From JAOUEA01 sp035249905 (GTDB lineage Bacteria > Actinomycetota > UBA4738 > HRBIN12), in NCBI GenBank assembly GCA_035249905.1, contig DATFFT010000004.1, positions 1 through 64,000 on the forward strand: a stretch of 64,000 bases of DNA. Reading direction: 5' to 3'. Made by a program: the position numbers and the translations under genes. A model generated the notes under the pieces. That model was not told the DNA's origin. It did no database searches and saw only the letters and a list, made by a program, of their open reading frames with translations. This document shows positions 7,430-15,002 of this stretch, piece after piece. Each line of letters begins with the position of its first letter. The first letter of the stretch is position 1.

Positions 7430-8710
7430 ATGTCGGATCGACGAGACCCCGTGCGACACGCAGCCGCGCTCTTCGTCGCGGTGAGCGCGATCGTCGTCGC
7501 GGTCGTGGGCGTCGGTGGCGTGATCGCGTTGCGAGCCGTGAGCACCGGCGAAGCCCGACAACGCGCGCAGGACACCGCGAGCGTGGCCGCCCGTGCGGTG
7601 CAGGAGCGACTCACGAACGGCATCGTGCGGGGCCGGTCGACGAGCCTCGTGCGCATCGACGCGCTCGTGACCGCCGGCGTGCTCCGTGATCCGATCGAGG
7701 ACGTCACGCTCCGGCTCGCCGACGGCGAGATCGTGTTCTCGAGCCGCACCGACGACATCGGTTCGAGCGATCCGCTCGACGACGACGAGACTGCGGCCTT
7801 GACCCGAGAGGAGCCCGAAGTCGTCGCCTCCGACGACGACTCACTCGTCGTGTCGGTGCCGATCACGACGCCCGACGGCACGCCGGTGCTGTTCCAGGCC
7901 GATGTGCGATCGGGTGCGGTGGCGGCCGGATCCCGACGGCTCCTGACGGCGGTGCTGCCGGTGCTGGCTGTGGCGTTGCTCGTGCTCGCGCTCCTGCTCG
8001 TTCCGCTCGCACTCGGGCTCGCGCGTCGCGTGCGCGATTCCCAGCAGGAACGCGCACGCCTGCTGCAACATGCGGTCGACGCGTCCACGACCGAGCGCCG
8101 CCGGATCGCGGGCGAACTCCACGACGGTTTGGGCCAACAGCTGGTGGGATTGTCGATGACCCTGTCGGCGGAGGCCGATGCGATCGGGGCCACCGATCCT
8201 GCCGCCGCGGCGCGCCTGCGCGAGACCGGCGACCGCACCCGCGAGCAGCTGCGGTCTCTGCGTTCGACGCTGCTCGGCCTCTACCCGCCGAGCCTGGAAC
8301 GCACCGGGCTCGGCCCCGCCCTCGAGGATCTCTCAGCGAACCTGCGGGCCGGCGATGTCGACGTGGAGGTCGACGTGCCGGCCGACCTGGTGATAGCCCC
8401 CACGATCGAAGCATTGCTGTTCCGGGCCGCCCGTGAAGCGGTGCGCAACGTGGCGACGCACGCACGCGCCCGGCGGGTGCGTATCGCCATCGCCGCCGAG
8501 GACGGCGTCGCCTCGCTGTCGGTGTGCGACGACGGCATCGGGTTCGACCCCGCGCGCCGGAACGGGCTCGCCGCCGAGGGGCACATGGGCTTGGCGATGC
8601 TCGAGGACCTCGCCCGCGATGGCGGGGGGTCGCTTCGCATCGACACCCGCCCCGGCGCCGGTACGACCCTGCATCTGGAAGCGCCGCTCGCCGTCGGGGC
8701 CGGGCCATGA
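7430..8710 (+). CDS. NarL-type sensor histidine kinase
   Basis: About 426 residues. TM1 (AALFVAVSAIVVAVVGVGGVIAL) and TM2 (LLTAVLPVLAVALLVLALLLVPLALGLA) enclose a ~125-residue acidic sensor loop. The HisKA_3 dimerisation helix has TTERRRIAGELHDGLGQQL, with the phosphorylated His near residue 231, and the HATPase domain has CDDGIGFDP and GHMGLAMLEDLA. ATG at 7430 is chosen; a GTG at 7394 is in frame and possible. The stop overlaps the response-regulator start (ATGA), so this is a classic kinase/regulator pair. The signal is unknown. Confidence 0.9.
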   Translation: MSDRRDPVRHAAALFVAVSAIVVAVVGVGGVIALRAVSTGEARQRAQDTASVAARAVQERLTNGIVRGRSTSLVRIDALVTAGVLRDPIEDVTLRLADGEIVFSSRTDDIGSSDPLDDDETAALTREEPEVVASDDDSLVVSVPITTPDGTPVLFQADVRSGAVAAGSRRLLTAVLPVLAVALLVLALLLVPLALGLARRVRDSQQERARLLQHAVDASTTERRRIAGELHDGLGQQLVGLSMTLSAEADAIGATDPAAAARLRETGDRTREQLRSLRSTLLGLYPPSLERTGLGPALEDLSANLRAGDVDVEVDVPADLVIAPTIEALLFRAAREAVRNVATHARARRVRIAIAAEDGVASLSVCDDGIGFDPARRNGLAAEGHMGLAMLEDLARDGGGSLRIDTRPGAGTTLHLEAPLAVGAGP

Positions 8711-9348
8711 TCCGCGTCGTGGTGGCGGACGATCACCAGGTCGTGCGTGCGGGCATCGCACACCTGCTCTCCGGGTCGGACGACATGGAGGTGATCGCCT
8801 CCGTCGCCGACGGGGTCGAAGCCGTCGATGCTTGCACGCGCACCGCGCCCGACGTGGCACTGCTCGACCTCGAGATGCCGAACCTCGACGGTGTCGAGGC
8901 GACGCGCCGCATCAAGGAAGCCGCGCCCGACACGGCGGTCGTCGTATTCACCTACTTCTCCGACCGCGACCGCATCGTTCAAGCGCTCGACGCGGGTGCG
9001 ACCGGGTACCTGCTGAAGGACGCCGATCCCGCCGAGCTCGAAGCCGGCATCCGCGCGGCCGTCGCGGGCGGAGCGCCGCTGCATCCCACGGCTGCGGCCA
9101 CCGTCCTGCAGGAACGGTCGGAGCGCACCGAGGCAGGTCTCACGGCCCGCGAACGAGAGGTGCTCGTGCTCGTGGGCGAGGGGCTCGTGAACAAGCAGAT
9201 CGCAAGGCGCCTCGGTATCAGCGAGAAGACCGTGAAGACGCACCTGACCCGGGTCTTCCAGCGGATCGGGGTCGTGGATCGGACCCAGGCGGCGCTCTGG
9301 GCCGAGCGCCATGGCCTGCTCGGGCGGCCGACCTCGACGGAGTTGTAG
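8707..9348 (+). CDS. NarL/FixJ-family response regulator
   Basis: 213 residues. The receiver domain has acidic pocket DD at residues 9-10, phosphoacceptor Asp54 in LLDLEMP, and conserved Thr and Lys in VVFTYFS and YLLKD. A linker leads to a LuxR-type helix-turn-helix (LTAREREVLVLVGEGLVNKQIARRLGISEKTVKTHLTRVFQRIGV). It overlaps the kinase by 4 bases and should be its cognate partner. Target genes are not evident; the preceding GntR/ABC operon could be one. Confidence 0.93.
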   Translation: MIRVVVADDHQVVRAGIAHLLSGSDDMEVIASVADGVEAVDACTRTAPDVALLDLEMPNLDGVEATRRIKEAAPDTAVVVFTYFSDRDRIVQALDAGATGYLLKDADPAELEAGIRAAVAGGAPLHPTAAATVLQERSERTEAGLTAREREVLVLVGEGLVNKQIARRLGISEKTVKTHLTRVFQRIGVVDRTQAALWAERHGLLGRPTSTEL

Positions 9349-9397
9349 GACGGTGGTCTCATTGCCAACCTTGCACACCTGGCGCGACGATCGAGCC

Positions 9398-9796
9398 GTG
9401 CGTGGACCCCGACACGGCGCCGTCGTCGCCGCCATCGTCGCCGCCTGCCTCGTCACGCCGGGGGCCATGGGGTACGCGATCGAGTTCCCTTCGGAGCGGG
9501 CGACCGTTGCGCGAGGCACGTGCAGCGAGACGAGCCGGTGGCGCATCGGCGTGACCCGCAGCGAGCGTGGGTTCCGAGTCGGCGTGAAACTGCGCACGCG
9601 GCGGTCCGGCCAACGCTGGAACGTCTTCATCGAACACGACAGGGTGGGCATCTTCGCGGGTGCTCGCCGCCCCGACTTCAAAGGCCGCGTCAGGGTCCGA
9701 CGTGCCGTGCCCAACCACAGGGGCGTGGACCGCTTCCGGTTCGGGGCGAACAACACCATCACCGGCGAGACCTGCCGGGGCCGCCTGCGCGTCTGA
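9398..9796 (+). CDS. Small secreted protein of unknown function
   Basis: About 132 residues from the GTG at 9398. The start gives a signal peptide (RHGAVVAAIVAACLVTPGAMGYAIEF). The mature part is basic, with two cysteines that could pair (ARGTCSETSRWRI... and ...TGETCRGRLRV) and alternating beta-strand-like segments (RFRVGVKL, RWNVFIEHD, RVRRAVPN, DRFRFGANN). From memory, a family of exported actinobacterial proteins with a 'C..S.WK... TGE.CRG' frame looks like this, but no function is known to me. It follows the response regulator by 49 bases and may be read through from it. Confidence 0.6.
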   Translation: MRGPRHGAVVAAIVAACLVTPGAMGYAIEFPSERATVARGTCSETSRWRIGVTRSERGFRVGVKLRTRRSGQRWNVFIEHDRVGIFAGARRPDFKGRVRVRRAVPNHRGVDRFRFGANNTITGETCRGRLRV

Positions 9797-9930
9797 TCTC
9801 GGTCGCAGGACCAACGGCCGATTGCCGCTTCGACCGATCCGCCGGAACCATGGTGACGGCTCGCTCGGAACCGGGCCGAGGGACGACACGAGCGCGCTGC
9901 ATCGGCCGAGCGGCCATGTGATTCCCCCCG

Positions 9931-9967
9931 GGCCCCCACGGCTCGCCCCCCGCGGGCCGTGGGGGCC
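9931..9967 (+). terminator. Strong GC-rich hairpin, probable terminator
   Basis: GGCCCCCACGGC (9931-9942) and GCCGTGGGGGCC (9956-9967) pair perfectly over 12 bases with a 13-base loop. It lies in the 218-base gap between the secreted protein and the DinB-like gene. Only TTC follows, so it is not a textbook U-tract terminator, but such hairpins often end transcripts in GC-rich actinobacteria. Nothing else was seen in this gap. Confidence 0.65.
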
Positions 9968-10014
9968 TTCCCTCGAACGCACGCCGTCGAGCGAAGGGCG
10001 TATCGTCACCGTCC

Positions 10015-10464
10015 ATGGACGACCGCGGCTACATCGAGGAGAACGCTCGAGAGCGTGAGCGCATGCGATCGATCGTCGAGAGCTCGACCGAGGAAGACCT
10101 CACCGCGCCGGTGAACGAGTACTGGACGGTCGTCGGGGTGCTCGGCCACATCGCGTTCTGGGACGCCCGCATCCTGTCGCTCGCCGACAAGCTCGAGCGT
10201 GGCGTGCCGTTCGGGGCCTCGGACACCGAACCGGAGGACGTGGACTGGATCAACGACGCCTCGCGCCCGCTGATCCACGCGATCCCGCCGCCCGAGGCCG
10301 CTCGGCTGGCGCTGCAGATCGCCGAAGACACGGATGCACGCGTCGCGACCCTTCCGCCCGATCGCCTCTGGCCGCGCGACCCGGACAGTCCCCTCTATGC
10401 CTTGAGGGCGTCGCACCGCGGAGAGCATCTCGACGACATCGAGGCGGCGCTCCGAGACCGCTGA
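10015..10464 (+). CDS. DinB-like four-helix protein
   Basis: 149 residues, predicted all-helical. The N-terminal helix is MDDRGYIEENARERERMRSIVESSTEEDLTAP; then WTVVGVLGHIAFWDARILSLADKLE supplies a conserved H, and SHRGEHLDDIEAAL a second H near the C-terminus. This matches the metal-binding His pattern of DinB/maleylpyruvate-isomerase-like proteins, many of which are thiol-dependent enzymes using mycothiol or bacillithiol in related bacteria. No specific reaction can be assigned. It stands alone. Confidence 0.6.
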   Translation: MDDRGYIEENARERERMRSIVESSTEEDLTAPVNEYWTVVGVLGHIAFWDARILSLADKLERGVPFGASDTEPEDVDWINDASRPLIHAIPPPEAARLALQIAEDTDARVATLPPDRLWPRDPDSPLYALRASHRGEHLDDIEAALRDR

Positions 10465-10554
10465 GCCCGGATCTGCGCGTCGAGGCCGCGGACAGCAGGT
10501 TTCCCTGGTCGGACGACGGGGCATGGTCCCTCGTGCGACCCAAGGAGGAACGGT

Positions 10555-11118
10555 ATGGATACGTGGGTATGGATCGTGCTGGTGCTGCTCGCAGTGATCG
10601 TGGTGGCGCTCGTCGCGTGGGCGATCACGAGCAAGCGCCGGACCGAGTCGCTCCACGAGCGGTTCGGACCCGAGTACGACCGGGCGGTGAACGAGGGCGG
10701 CGACCGTCGGACTGGAGAGGCGGACCTGCGCGACCGGGTGAAGCGCCGCGAGGATCTCGACATCCGGCCGCTCGCACCCGCCGCCGCCGAGCGGTACGCG
10801 ACCGAGTGGCGCGACGTGCAGGCACGGTTCGTGGACTCGCCCGAGGGCGCCCTGGGCCAGGCCGACATGTTGATCACGAGCGTGATGCGCGAGCGAGGCT
10901 ATCCGATGGACGACTTCGACCAGCGGTCCGCCGACATCTCGGTCGACCACCCGGACGTCGTCCAGGACTATCGGGCTGCGCACGGCATCTCGCTCGCGAA
11001 CGACCACGGGGCTGCGTCGACCGAGGACCAGCGCCAGGGCATGGTGCACTACCGATCCCTCTTCGAGCGGATGCTCGAGGTCGACGACACGGCCCGGGAA
11101 GGCGAGGTTCAGCGATGA
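10555..11118 (+). CDS. Membrane-anchored actinobacterial protein, first of a pair
   Basis: 187 residues with one N-terminal membrane helix (VWIVLVLLAVIVVALVAWAI), then a cytoplasmic region. Recognisable blocks are RFGPEYDRAVNEGGDRR, LDIRPLAPAAAERYATEWRDVQARFVDSPEGAL, ERGYPMDDFDQRSADISVDHPDVVQDYRAAH and STEDQRQGMVHYRSLFERML. I remember this as a conserved actinobacterial family of unknown function that is normally followed by a smaller homologue, as here. It has an excellent ribosome site (AAGGAGGAA) and overlaps the next start by 4 bases. Confidence 0.7.
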   Translation: MDTWVWIVLVLLAVIVVALVAWAITSKRRTESLHERFGPEYDRAVNEGGDRRTGEADLRDRVKRREDLDIRPLAPAAAERYATEWRDVQARFVDSPEGALGQADMLITSVMRERGYPMDDFDQRSADISVDHPDVVQDYRAAHGISLANDHGAASTEDQRQGMVHYRSLFERMLEVDDTAREGEVQR

Positions 11119-11480
11119 CCGCAGAACAACGCCTCTCGACGGCTGACCTCACCGGCTCACGCTCGGACGAGGGGGATTGAAGCGACGGCTTTAGGGATGA
11201 GGGCGAGGAGACCGCGCCACTGTTGCCGGCCGGGGACGGCGCCGGGTTCCAGGAGCGGTGGCGGCAGATCCAGGTGGGGTTCGTCGACGAGCCACGAGGT
11301 GCCGTACACGATGCCGATGCGCTCGTCGCCGAGCTGATGCAACGGTTGGCAGCGGGATTCGCCGAGGAGCGTCAACGGCTCGAGGGCGAGTGGGAGCGAG
11401 GGGAAGAGGTCTCGACCGAGGACCTGCGGCAGGCGCTGCGGCACTATCGGTCCTTCTTCAACCGTCTGCTCTCCGCCTGA
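11115..11480 (+). pseudogene. Second member of the membrane-protein pair, interrupted by an in-frame TGA
   Basis: The ATG at 11115 overlaps the previous stop (ATGA) and opens MTAEQRLSTADLTGSRSDEGD, then meets TGA at 11178-11180. The same frame continues without shift: SDGFRDEGEETAPLLPAG, then GFQERWRQIQVGFVDEPRGAV...STEDLRQALRHYRSFFNRLL to a stop at 11478. The part after the TGA is the conserved domain and resembles the second half of the preceding gene (ERYATEWRDVQARFVDSP... and STEDQRQGMVHYRSLFERML). Either the gene is broken, or translation restarts at the CTG/TTG near 11220-11223 to give ~85 residues. A sequencing error is also possible. The end overlaps the convergent reductase by 37 bases. 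Confidence 0.65.
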
Positions 11481-12049
11481 TCTACCCCGAGCCGGTAGGT
11501 CGCGGCGACGAACTGACCCTGCCGCTCGACGCCGACGAGCGTGAGGTCCGAGGCGAGCAGGCGGCGCGGTAACAGCGGTGCGCCGGCGCCGAGGGTCACC
11601 GGAGCGATGCTCAGCTGGATCTCGTCGAGGAGCCCGCGATCGGCCAGCTGGCCGGCCAGGTCGCCGCCTCCGACGATCCAGACGTTCTTGCCGCCGGCGG
11701 CCTCGACCATCTCGGCGTGGACCGGCCCCGCCTCGCCCTGCACGAACCGCAGGTCGGCGTCGGGGATCGCCGGGAGCTCCCGGTGCGAGAACACCCAGCA
11801 GGGCGTGTCGCCGTAGTACTCCCGCCACTTCTCGGGATGATCGAGGAGCTGGTCGTGGTCGAGGACCCACTCGTAGGTGGTCGAGCCCATCGCCATCGCC
11901 CCGATCTGGCGGAAGAACTCGGCGAATCGCTGTTCGTGCCCCGCGTCGTCGTCGCCCTCCGGCACCTGGAAGAGCCACTCGAGCGAATTGCGTTCGTCGG
12001 CGATGTACCCGTCGATGCTGGTGGCCGTGTAGTACTGCGTGATGCCCAT
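11444..12049 (-). CDS. Dihydrofolate-reductase-like (RibD C-terminal domain) protein
   Basis: 201 residues of the RibD-C/DHFR fold. It begins MGITQYYTATSIDGYIAD, like the first strand of such proteins, and has AMAMGSTTYEWVL, then KNVWIVGGGDLAGQLADRGLLDEIQLSIAPVTLGAGAPLL, the NADPH-binding GGG loop and the following strand. Reduction of a pterin- or riboflavin-like substrate is expected, though most stand-alone members are uncharacterised. It is the last gene of a three-gene unit (12444 to 11444), only 3 bases after the MerR-like fragment. Confidence 0.8.
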   Translation of the reverse strand: MGITQYYTATSIDGYIADERNSLEWLFQVPEGDDDAGHEQRFAEFFRQIGAMAMGSTTYEWVLDHDQLLDHPEKWREYYGDTPCWVFSHRELPAIPDADLRFVQGEAGPVHAEMVEAAGGKNVWIVGGGDLAGQLADRGLLDEIQLSIAPVTLGAGAPLLPRRLLASDLTLVGVERQGQFVAATYRLGVDQAESRRLKKDR

Positions 12050-12052
12050 GGC

Positions 12053-12247
12053 TCAGGATAGGCTGGCCGCGAGTCTCGCCACCTCCCTGCGCTCTTCGGC
12101 GTATCGCTCGGCCAGCCGCTCCTGATGGAGCTCGAGGTGCCTGCGAACGATCTCCGGATCGTCGGCGGTGAGCACCGCCCGGATCTCGTCGAACGGCATC
12201 CGCTGAAGGCGCAGGGTCGTGGCGACCCGCAACGCCGACACCGTCAT
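12053..12247 (-). CDS. MerR-like fragment lacking the recognition helix
   Basis: 64 residues. RLQRMPFDEIRAVLTADDPEIVRRHLELHQERLAERYAEERREVARLA looks like the second half of a MerR regulator: the end of the winged-helix domain followed by the long dimerisation coiled coil. The N-terminal HTH (normally ~40 residues ending in a Y-Y-R motif) is absent. The ATG overlaps the preceding stop (ATGA), so the fragment has proper translational coupling. It may be a decayed MerR gene fused into an operon, or a real dimerisation-only protein. Confidence 0.5.
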   Translation of the reverse strand: MTVSALRVATTLRLQRMPFDEIRAVLTADDPEIVRRHLELHQERLAERYAEERREVARLAASLS

Positions 12248-12444
12248 CCCGAGCGCTCCTTCGGTGTGAGCATCAACCCCAGTCCCGCCGCGAACATGGG
12301 GATGCCGAGCGGGATCCCGATGATCGTGAAGATCAGCAGCCCTCCCGTCATGAACAGGACGGAACCGAACACGATCCCGCTCAGGCTGGGCAGCTCCGGC
12401 CCGACCCATCCCTTCGTCGTCTCGTCATCCGATCGGTCCGACAT
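12244..12444 (-). CDS. Small two-helix membrane protein
   Basis: 66 residues. A hydrophilic start (MSDRSDDETTKGWVGPELP) is followed by two membrane helices, SGIVFGSVLFMTGGLLIFTII and GIPLGIPMFAAGLGLML, and a short basic tail. A strong AAGGAGGAG ribosome site precedes the ATG at 12444. It leads the unit that includes the MerR-like fragment and the reductase. Function unknown. Confidence 0.6.
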   Translation of the reverse strand: MSDRSDDETTKGWVGPELPSLSGIVFGSVLFMTGGLLIFTIIGIPLGIPMFAAGLGLMLTPKERSG

Positions 12445-12551
12445 CAGCTCCTCCTTCCGTGCTCCTGCAGACGAGACGAAGACGCCCGAGTGCCTGTGAC
12501 ACCCTCGACAGGGTGATCGTGGTGCGAGCCGCCGTGTCACCACCCGAGCGG

Positions 12552-12578
12552 TGTCACGTAGGGCGCGCCTGTCTCGTC
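12552..12578 (+). promoter_or_regulatory. ECF41-type promoter
   Basis: TGTCACG (12552-12558), then 16 bases, then CGTC (12575-12578). The described ECF41 promoter is TGTCACA in the -35 and CGTC in the -10 at this kind of spacing. It lies 34 bases before the GTG start of an ECF41-type sigma gene, so autoregulation is the natural reading. A second TGTCAC at 12535-12540 lies just upstream. Confidence 0.75.
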
Positions 12579-12612
12579 CAGGAGGAAGATGAGACCCGAC
12601 GAAGGAGCCGTC

Positions 12613-13491
12613 GTGGACGAGACCTACACGGAACTGAGACCGCTGATGTTCTCGATCGCGTACCGCATGCTCGGCAGCGCGTCGGAGGCCGAGGACATCG
12701 TGCAGGAAGCGTTCCTCCGCTTCCATCGGGAGACGCAACAGGGCACCGAGGTCGAGGAGCCCAAGGCGTTCCTGTCGACGGTCACGACGAGGCTCAGCAT
12801 CGACCATCTGCGCTCGGCCCGTGTTCGCCGGGAACGGTACGTCGGCACATGGCTCCCAGAACCGCTCGTGACCGAGACCGAGCCCGACGCCGCGCGTCAC
12901 GCCGAGACCGCGGACTCGCTGTCGATGGGCTTCCTCGTGCTGCTGGAGAACCTCACGCCGGTCGAGCGAGCCGTCTTCCTGCTGCACGAGGTCTTCGGCT
13001 ACGACTACGGCGAGATCGCGGAGGTCGTCGGCAAGAGCGAAGCCAACTGCCGCCAGATCGCGGTGCGGGCGCGCAGGCACGTCCAGGACGGCAAGCCTCG
13101 GTTCGAGGCCTCCCGCGAGCGACGGGAGGCACTCGCGCAGCGGTTCTTCGAGGCGGCCGGCGCCGGCGACCAGGAAGGTCTGCTCGGTCTGCTCGCCGCC
13201 GACGTGGTGGCCTACGCCGACGGCGGAGGCAAGGGCCTGGCGTTCCCGAAGCCGGTGCACGGGCGGGACAAGGTCGCGAGGCTGCTCATGGGGGCGGCCG
13301 CGGGGGGTGTGCGCGCCGGCGTCGTGGGCATGCGGTCGGTCGAGATCAACGGCCAGCCCGGGGCGCTGTACGTCGACGCCGGCGGGAAGCCGATCGCCGC
13401 CGTCACGCTGGACATCGTCGACGACCAGGTACAGACCCTGCACGCGGTGAGCAACCCGGAGAAGCTCCGCCACATCAGCCCGGCACCGTAG
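12613..13491 (+). CDS. ECF41-group sigma factor with SnoaL-like C-terminal domain
   Basis: About 292 residues. Region 2 is RPLMFSIAYRMLGSASEAEDIVQEAFLRF and region 4 is LTPVERAVFLLHEVFGYDYGEIAEVVGKSEANCRQIAVRARRHV. Two ECF41 hallmarks are present: WLPEP in the linker between the sigma domains and DGGGK in the C-terminal SnoaL-like domain, which in studied members controls sigma activity without a separate anti-sigma factor. GTG at 12613 is chosen because of its GAAGGAG ribosome site and its fit behind the promoter at 12552-12578; an ATG at 12589 would sit almost at the transcript start. The usual oxidoreductase/epimerase/decarboxylase partner is not next to it. Confidence 0.9.
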   Translation: MDETYTELRPLMFSIAYRMLGSASEAEDIVQEAFLRFHRETQQGTEVEEPKAFLSTVTTRLSIDHLRSARVRRERYVGTWLPEPLVTETEPDAARHAETADSLSMGFLVLLENLTPVERAVFLLHEVFGYDYGEIAEVVGKSEANCRQIAVRARRHVQDGKPRFEASRERREALAQRFFEAAGAGDQEGLLGLLAADVVAYADGGGKGLAFPKPVHGRDKVARLLMGAAAGGVRAGVVGMRSVEINGQPGALYVDAGGKPIAAVTLDIVDDQVQTLHAVSNPEKLRHISPAP

Positions 13492-13499
13492 GCCACGAT

Positions 13500-13516
13500 G
13501 CCGCCGCTCAGGCGGC
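13500..13516. terminator. Short hairpin between convergent genes
   Basis: GCCGCC (13500-13505) and GGCGGC (13511-13516) pair around GCTCA in the 16-base space between the ECF41 stop and the TetR stop, which it overlaps. It could act in both directions. No T-tract is present. Confidence 0.4.
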
Positions 13517-14170
13517 AGGCCCGTACGCGGCCATGAACACGCGGACGCCCTCGTCGGCGAAGGAGTCCAGCTCCGACTGACTGAATCGGTCGTCCTCTCC
13601 ACGGAGCGTCGCTTCGTTCAGTGGGACCGACACGGCCATCCAGAGGAATCCGCTCGCCGCGACCGACGCATCGTCGACGCGCAGGAGCCCGCGTTCGGAG
13701 AGCCGCTCGAAACTCGACGCCAACGCCGCGATCGTCCGCCCCGGTCCTCGCTCGTAGTACGCGCGCCCGAGCTCCGGGAACCGCGCCGCTTCGCCGATCA
13801 CGAGTCGCCGGAGCTGGAGCAGGCGGGGCTGCATGACGATGGCAACGAGGCGACGAGCCAGCTCACGCAGGTCCCCTTCCAGGTCCTCCGGCTCTCGGAG
13901 CGACACGATCGCCTCGTAGAAGGGTTCCCCGATCTGATCGATCGTGCCGAGCACGATCTCGCTGAACAGCGCCTCCTTGTCCTGGAAGTACCTGTACATC
14001 GTCTGCTTGGACACACCGGCCAGCCCGGCGATCTCGTCGACGCTCGCGCCCTTGTAGCCCTTCTGCAGGAACACCGTCACCGCAGCTTGGATGATCGCCC
14101 GACGCTTCCGCGCAGATCGGCTCTGGTCGTCAGGCTCGCTCGCTCCGCTGAGTAGTGCCGTCTCGCCCAT
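13508..14170 (-). CDS. TetR-family transcriptional regulator
   Basis: 220 residues. The N-terminal HTH is canonical: KRRAIIQAAVTVFLQKGYKGASVDEIAGLAGVSKQTMYRYFQDKEALFSEIV. The C-terminal ligand domain carries RRLVIGEAARFPELGRAYYERGP, as in the AcrR-like TetR_C subgroup. A good ribosome site (GGAGGGA) precedes the ATG at 14170. It is divergent from a RibD-like reductase, with a near-perfect palindrome between them, and so probably controls both. The ligand is unknown. Confidence 0.9.
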   Translation of the reverse strand: MGETALLSGASEPDDQSRSARKRRAIIQAAVTVFLQKGYKGASVDEIAGLAGVSKQTMYRYFQDKEALFSEIVLGTIDQIGEPFYEAIVSLREPEDLEGDLRELARRLVAIVMQPRLLQLRRLVIGEAARFPELGRAYYERGPGRTIAALASSFERLSERGLLRVDDASVAASGFLWMAVSVPLNEATLRGEDDRFSQSELDSFADEGVRVFMAAYGPAA

Positions 14171-14204
14171 CGTTCCCTCCTGCTCGTTTCCTCGAAGAGT
14201 ACGA

Positions 14205-14238
14205 GACGGTTCCGTACTAGTGATGGTACTGTACCGTC
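14205..14238. promoter_or_regulatory. Inverted repeat between divergent TetR and reductase genes
   Basis: GACGGTTCCGTAC (14205-14217) and GTACTGTACCGTC (14226-14238) form 13-base arms with two mismatches, separated by 8 bases. The right arm overlaps a TGGTACTGT sequence that resembles an extended -10 for the reductase gene. Location and symmetry fit the operator of the adjacent TetR protein. Confidence 0.7.
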
Positions 14239-14298
14239 TAGTTCAGTTGTCGGGCAGGGATGCGATCGGCGTATCCCCAACGAGCGAGGAGGCTCGAG

Positions 14299-14856
14299 AT
14301 GAGGAAGATCGTTGCAGGGCTGTACATGTCGCTCGACGGCGTGGTGGAGTCCCCGGAGAAGTGGTCGGGCCCCTACTTCGACGACGAGATGGGTCAGGCC
14401 GTCGGTGCGCAGATGGCCGGGTCCGACACGCTCCTGCTGGGGCGACGGACCTACGAGGAGTTCGCGGCCTTCTGGCCGGATCGGACCGCCGAGGACGATC
14501 CGTTCGCCGACTACATCAACGGCGTTCCCAAGCTCGTCGCCTCGACGACGCTGAAGGCCGTCGACTGGCAGCCCTCCAGCCTGATCTCCGGCGACGTGGT
14601 TGAGGAGTTGACGAGGCTCAAGAGCCAGGCCGGGAAGAACATCTCCATCACGGGCAGCATCACGCTCGTTCGGTCGTTGCTGCATGCACGGTTGCTCGAC
14701 GAGCTCTCGCTGATGGTCCTTCCGGTGGTCGTGGGCACAGGGAAGCACCTGTTCGAGGACGGCGACCAGCTCGATCTGAAGCTGCTCGACTCGCGAGCGT
14801 TCGGTTCGGGCGTCGTGTTCATCACCTATGGACCCACGGACGCTTCCGGGCGTTGA
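14299..14856 (+). CDS. Dihydrofolate-reductase-like (RibD C-terminal domain) protein
   Basis: 185 residues from the ATG at 14299, with a CGAGGAGG ribosome site. It begins MRKIVAGLYMSLDGVVESPEKW, typical of this family, and has DTLLLGRRTYEEFAAFWP, then NISITGSITLVRSLLHARLLDELSLMVLPVVVGTGKHLF, the cofactor-binding half. It is of a different subgroup from the protein at 11444-12049. An NADPH-dependent reductase of unknown substrate is the best reading. The divergent TetR and the palindrome at 14205-14238 suggest ligand-controlled expression. Confidence 0.85.
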   Translation: MRKIVAGLYMSLDGVVESPEKWSGPYFDDEMGQAVGAQMAGSDTLLLGRRTYEEFAAFWPDRTAEDDPFADYINGVPKLVASTTLKAVDWQPSSLISGDVVEELTRLKSQAGKNISITGSITLVRSLLHARLLDELSLMVLPVVVGTGKHLFEDGDQLDLKLLDSRAFGSGVVFITYGPTDASGR

Positions 14857-15002
14857 AGGATGGGGAGGCGCCGTTCACCGGAGGGGAAGGACGACCGCGA
14901 GATCGTCGAGGCCCTCGAAAGGTCCCGTGACGGCAGGGCCAGACGCTCCTGCCGTTCCCCGCTTCCCGGTGCCCTCAGCCGCATCGGTCACGCACGGCCG
15001 TC

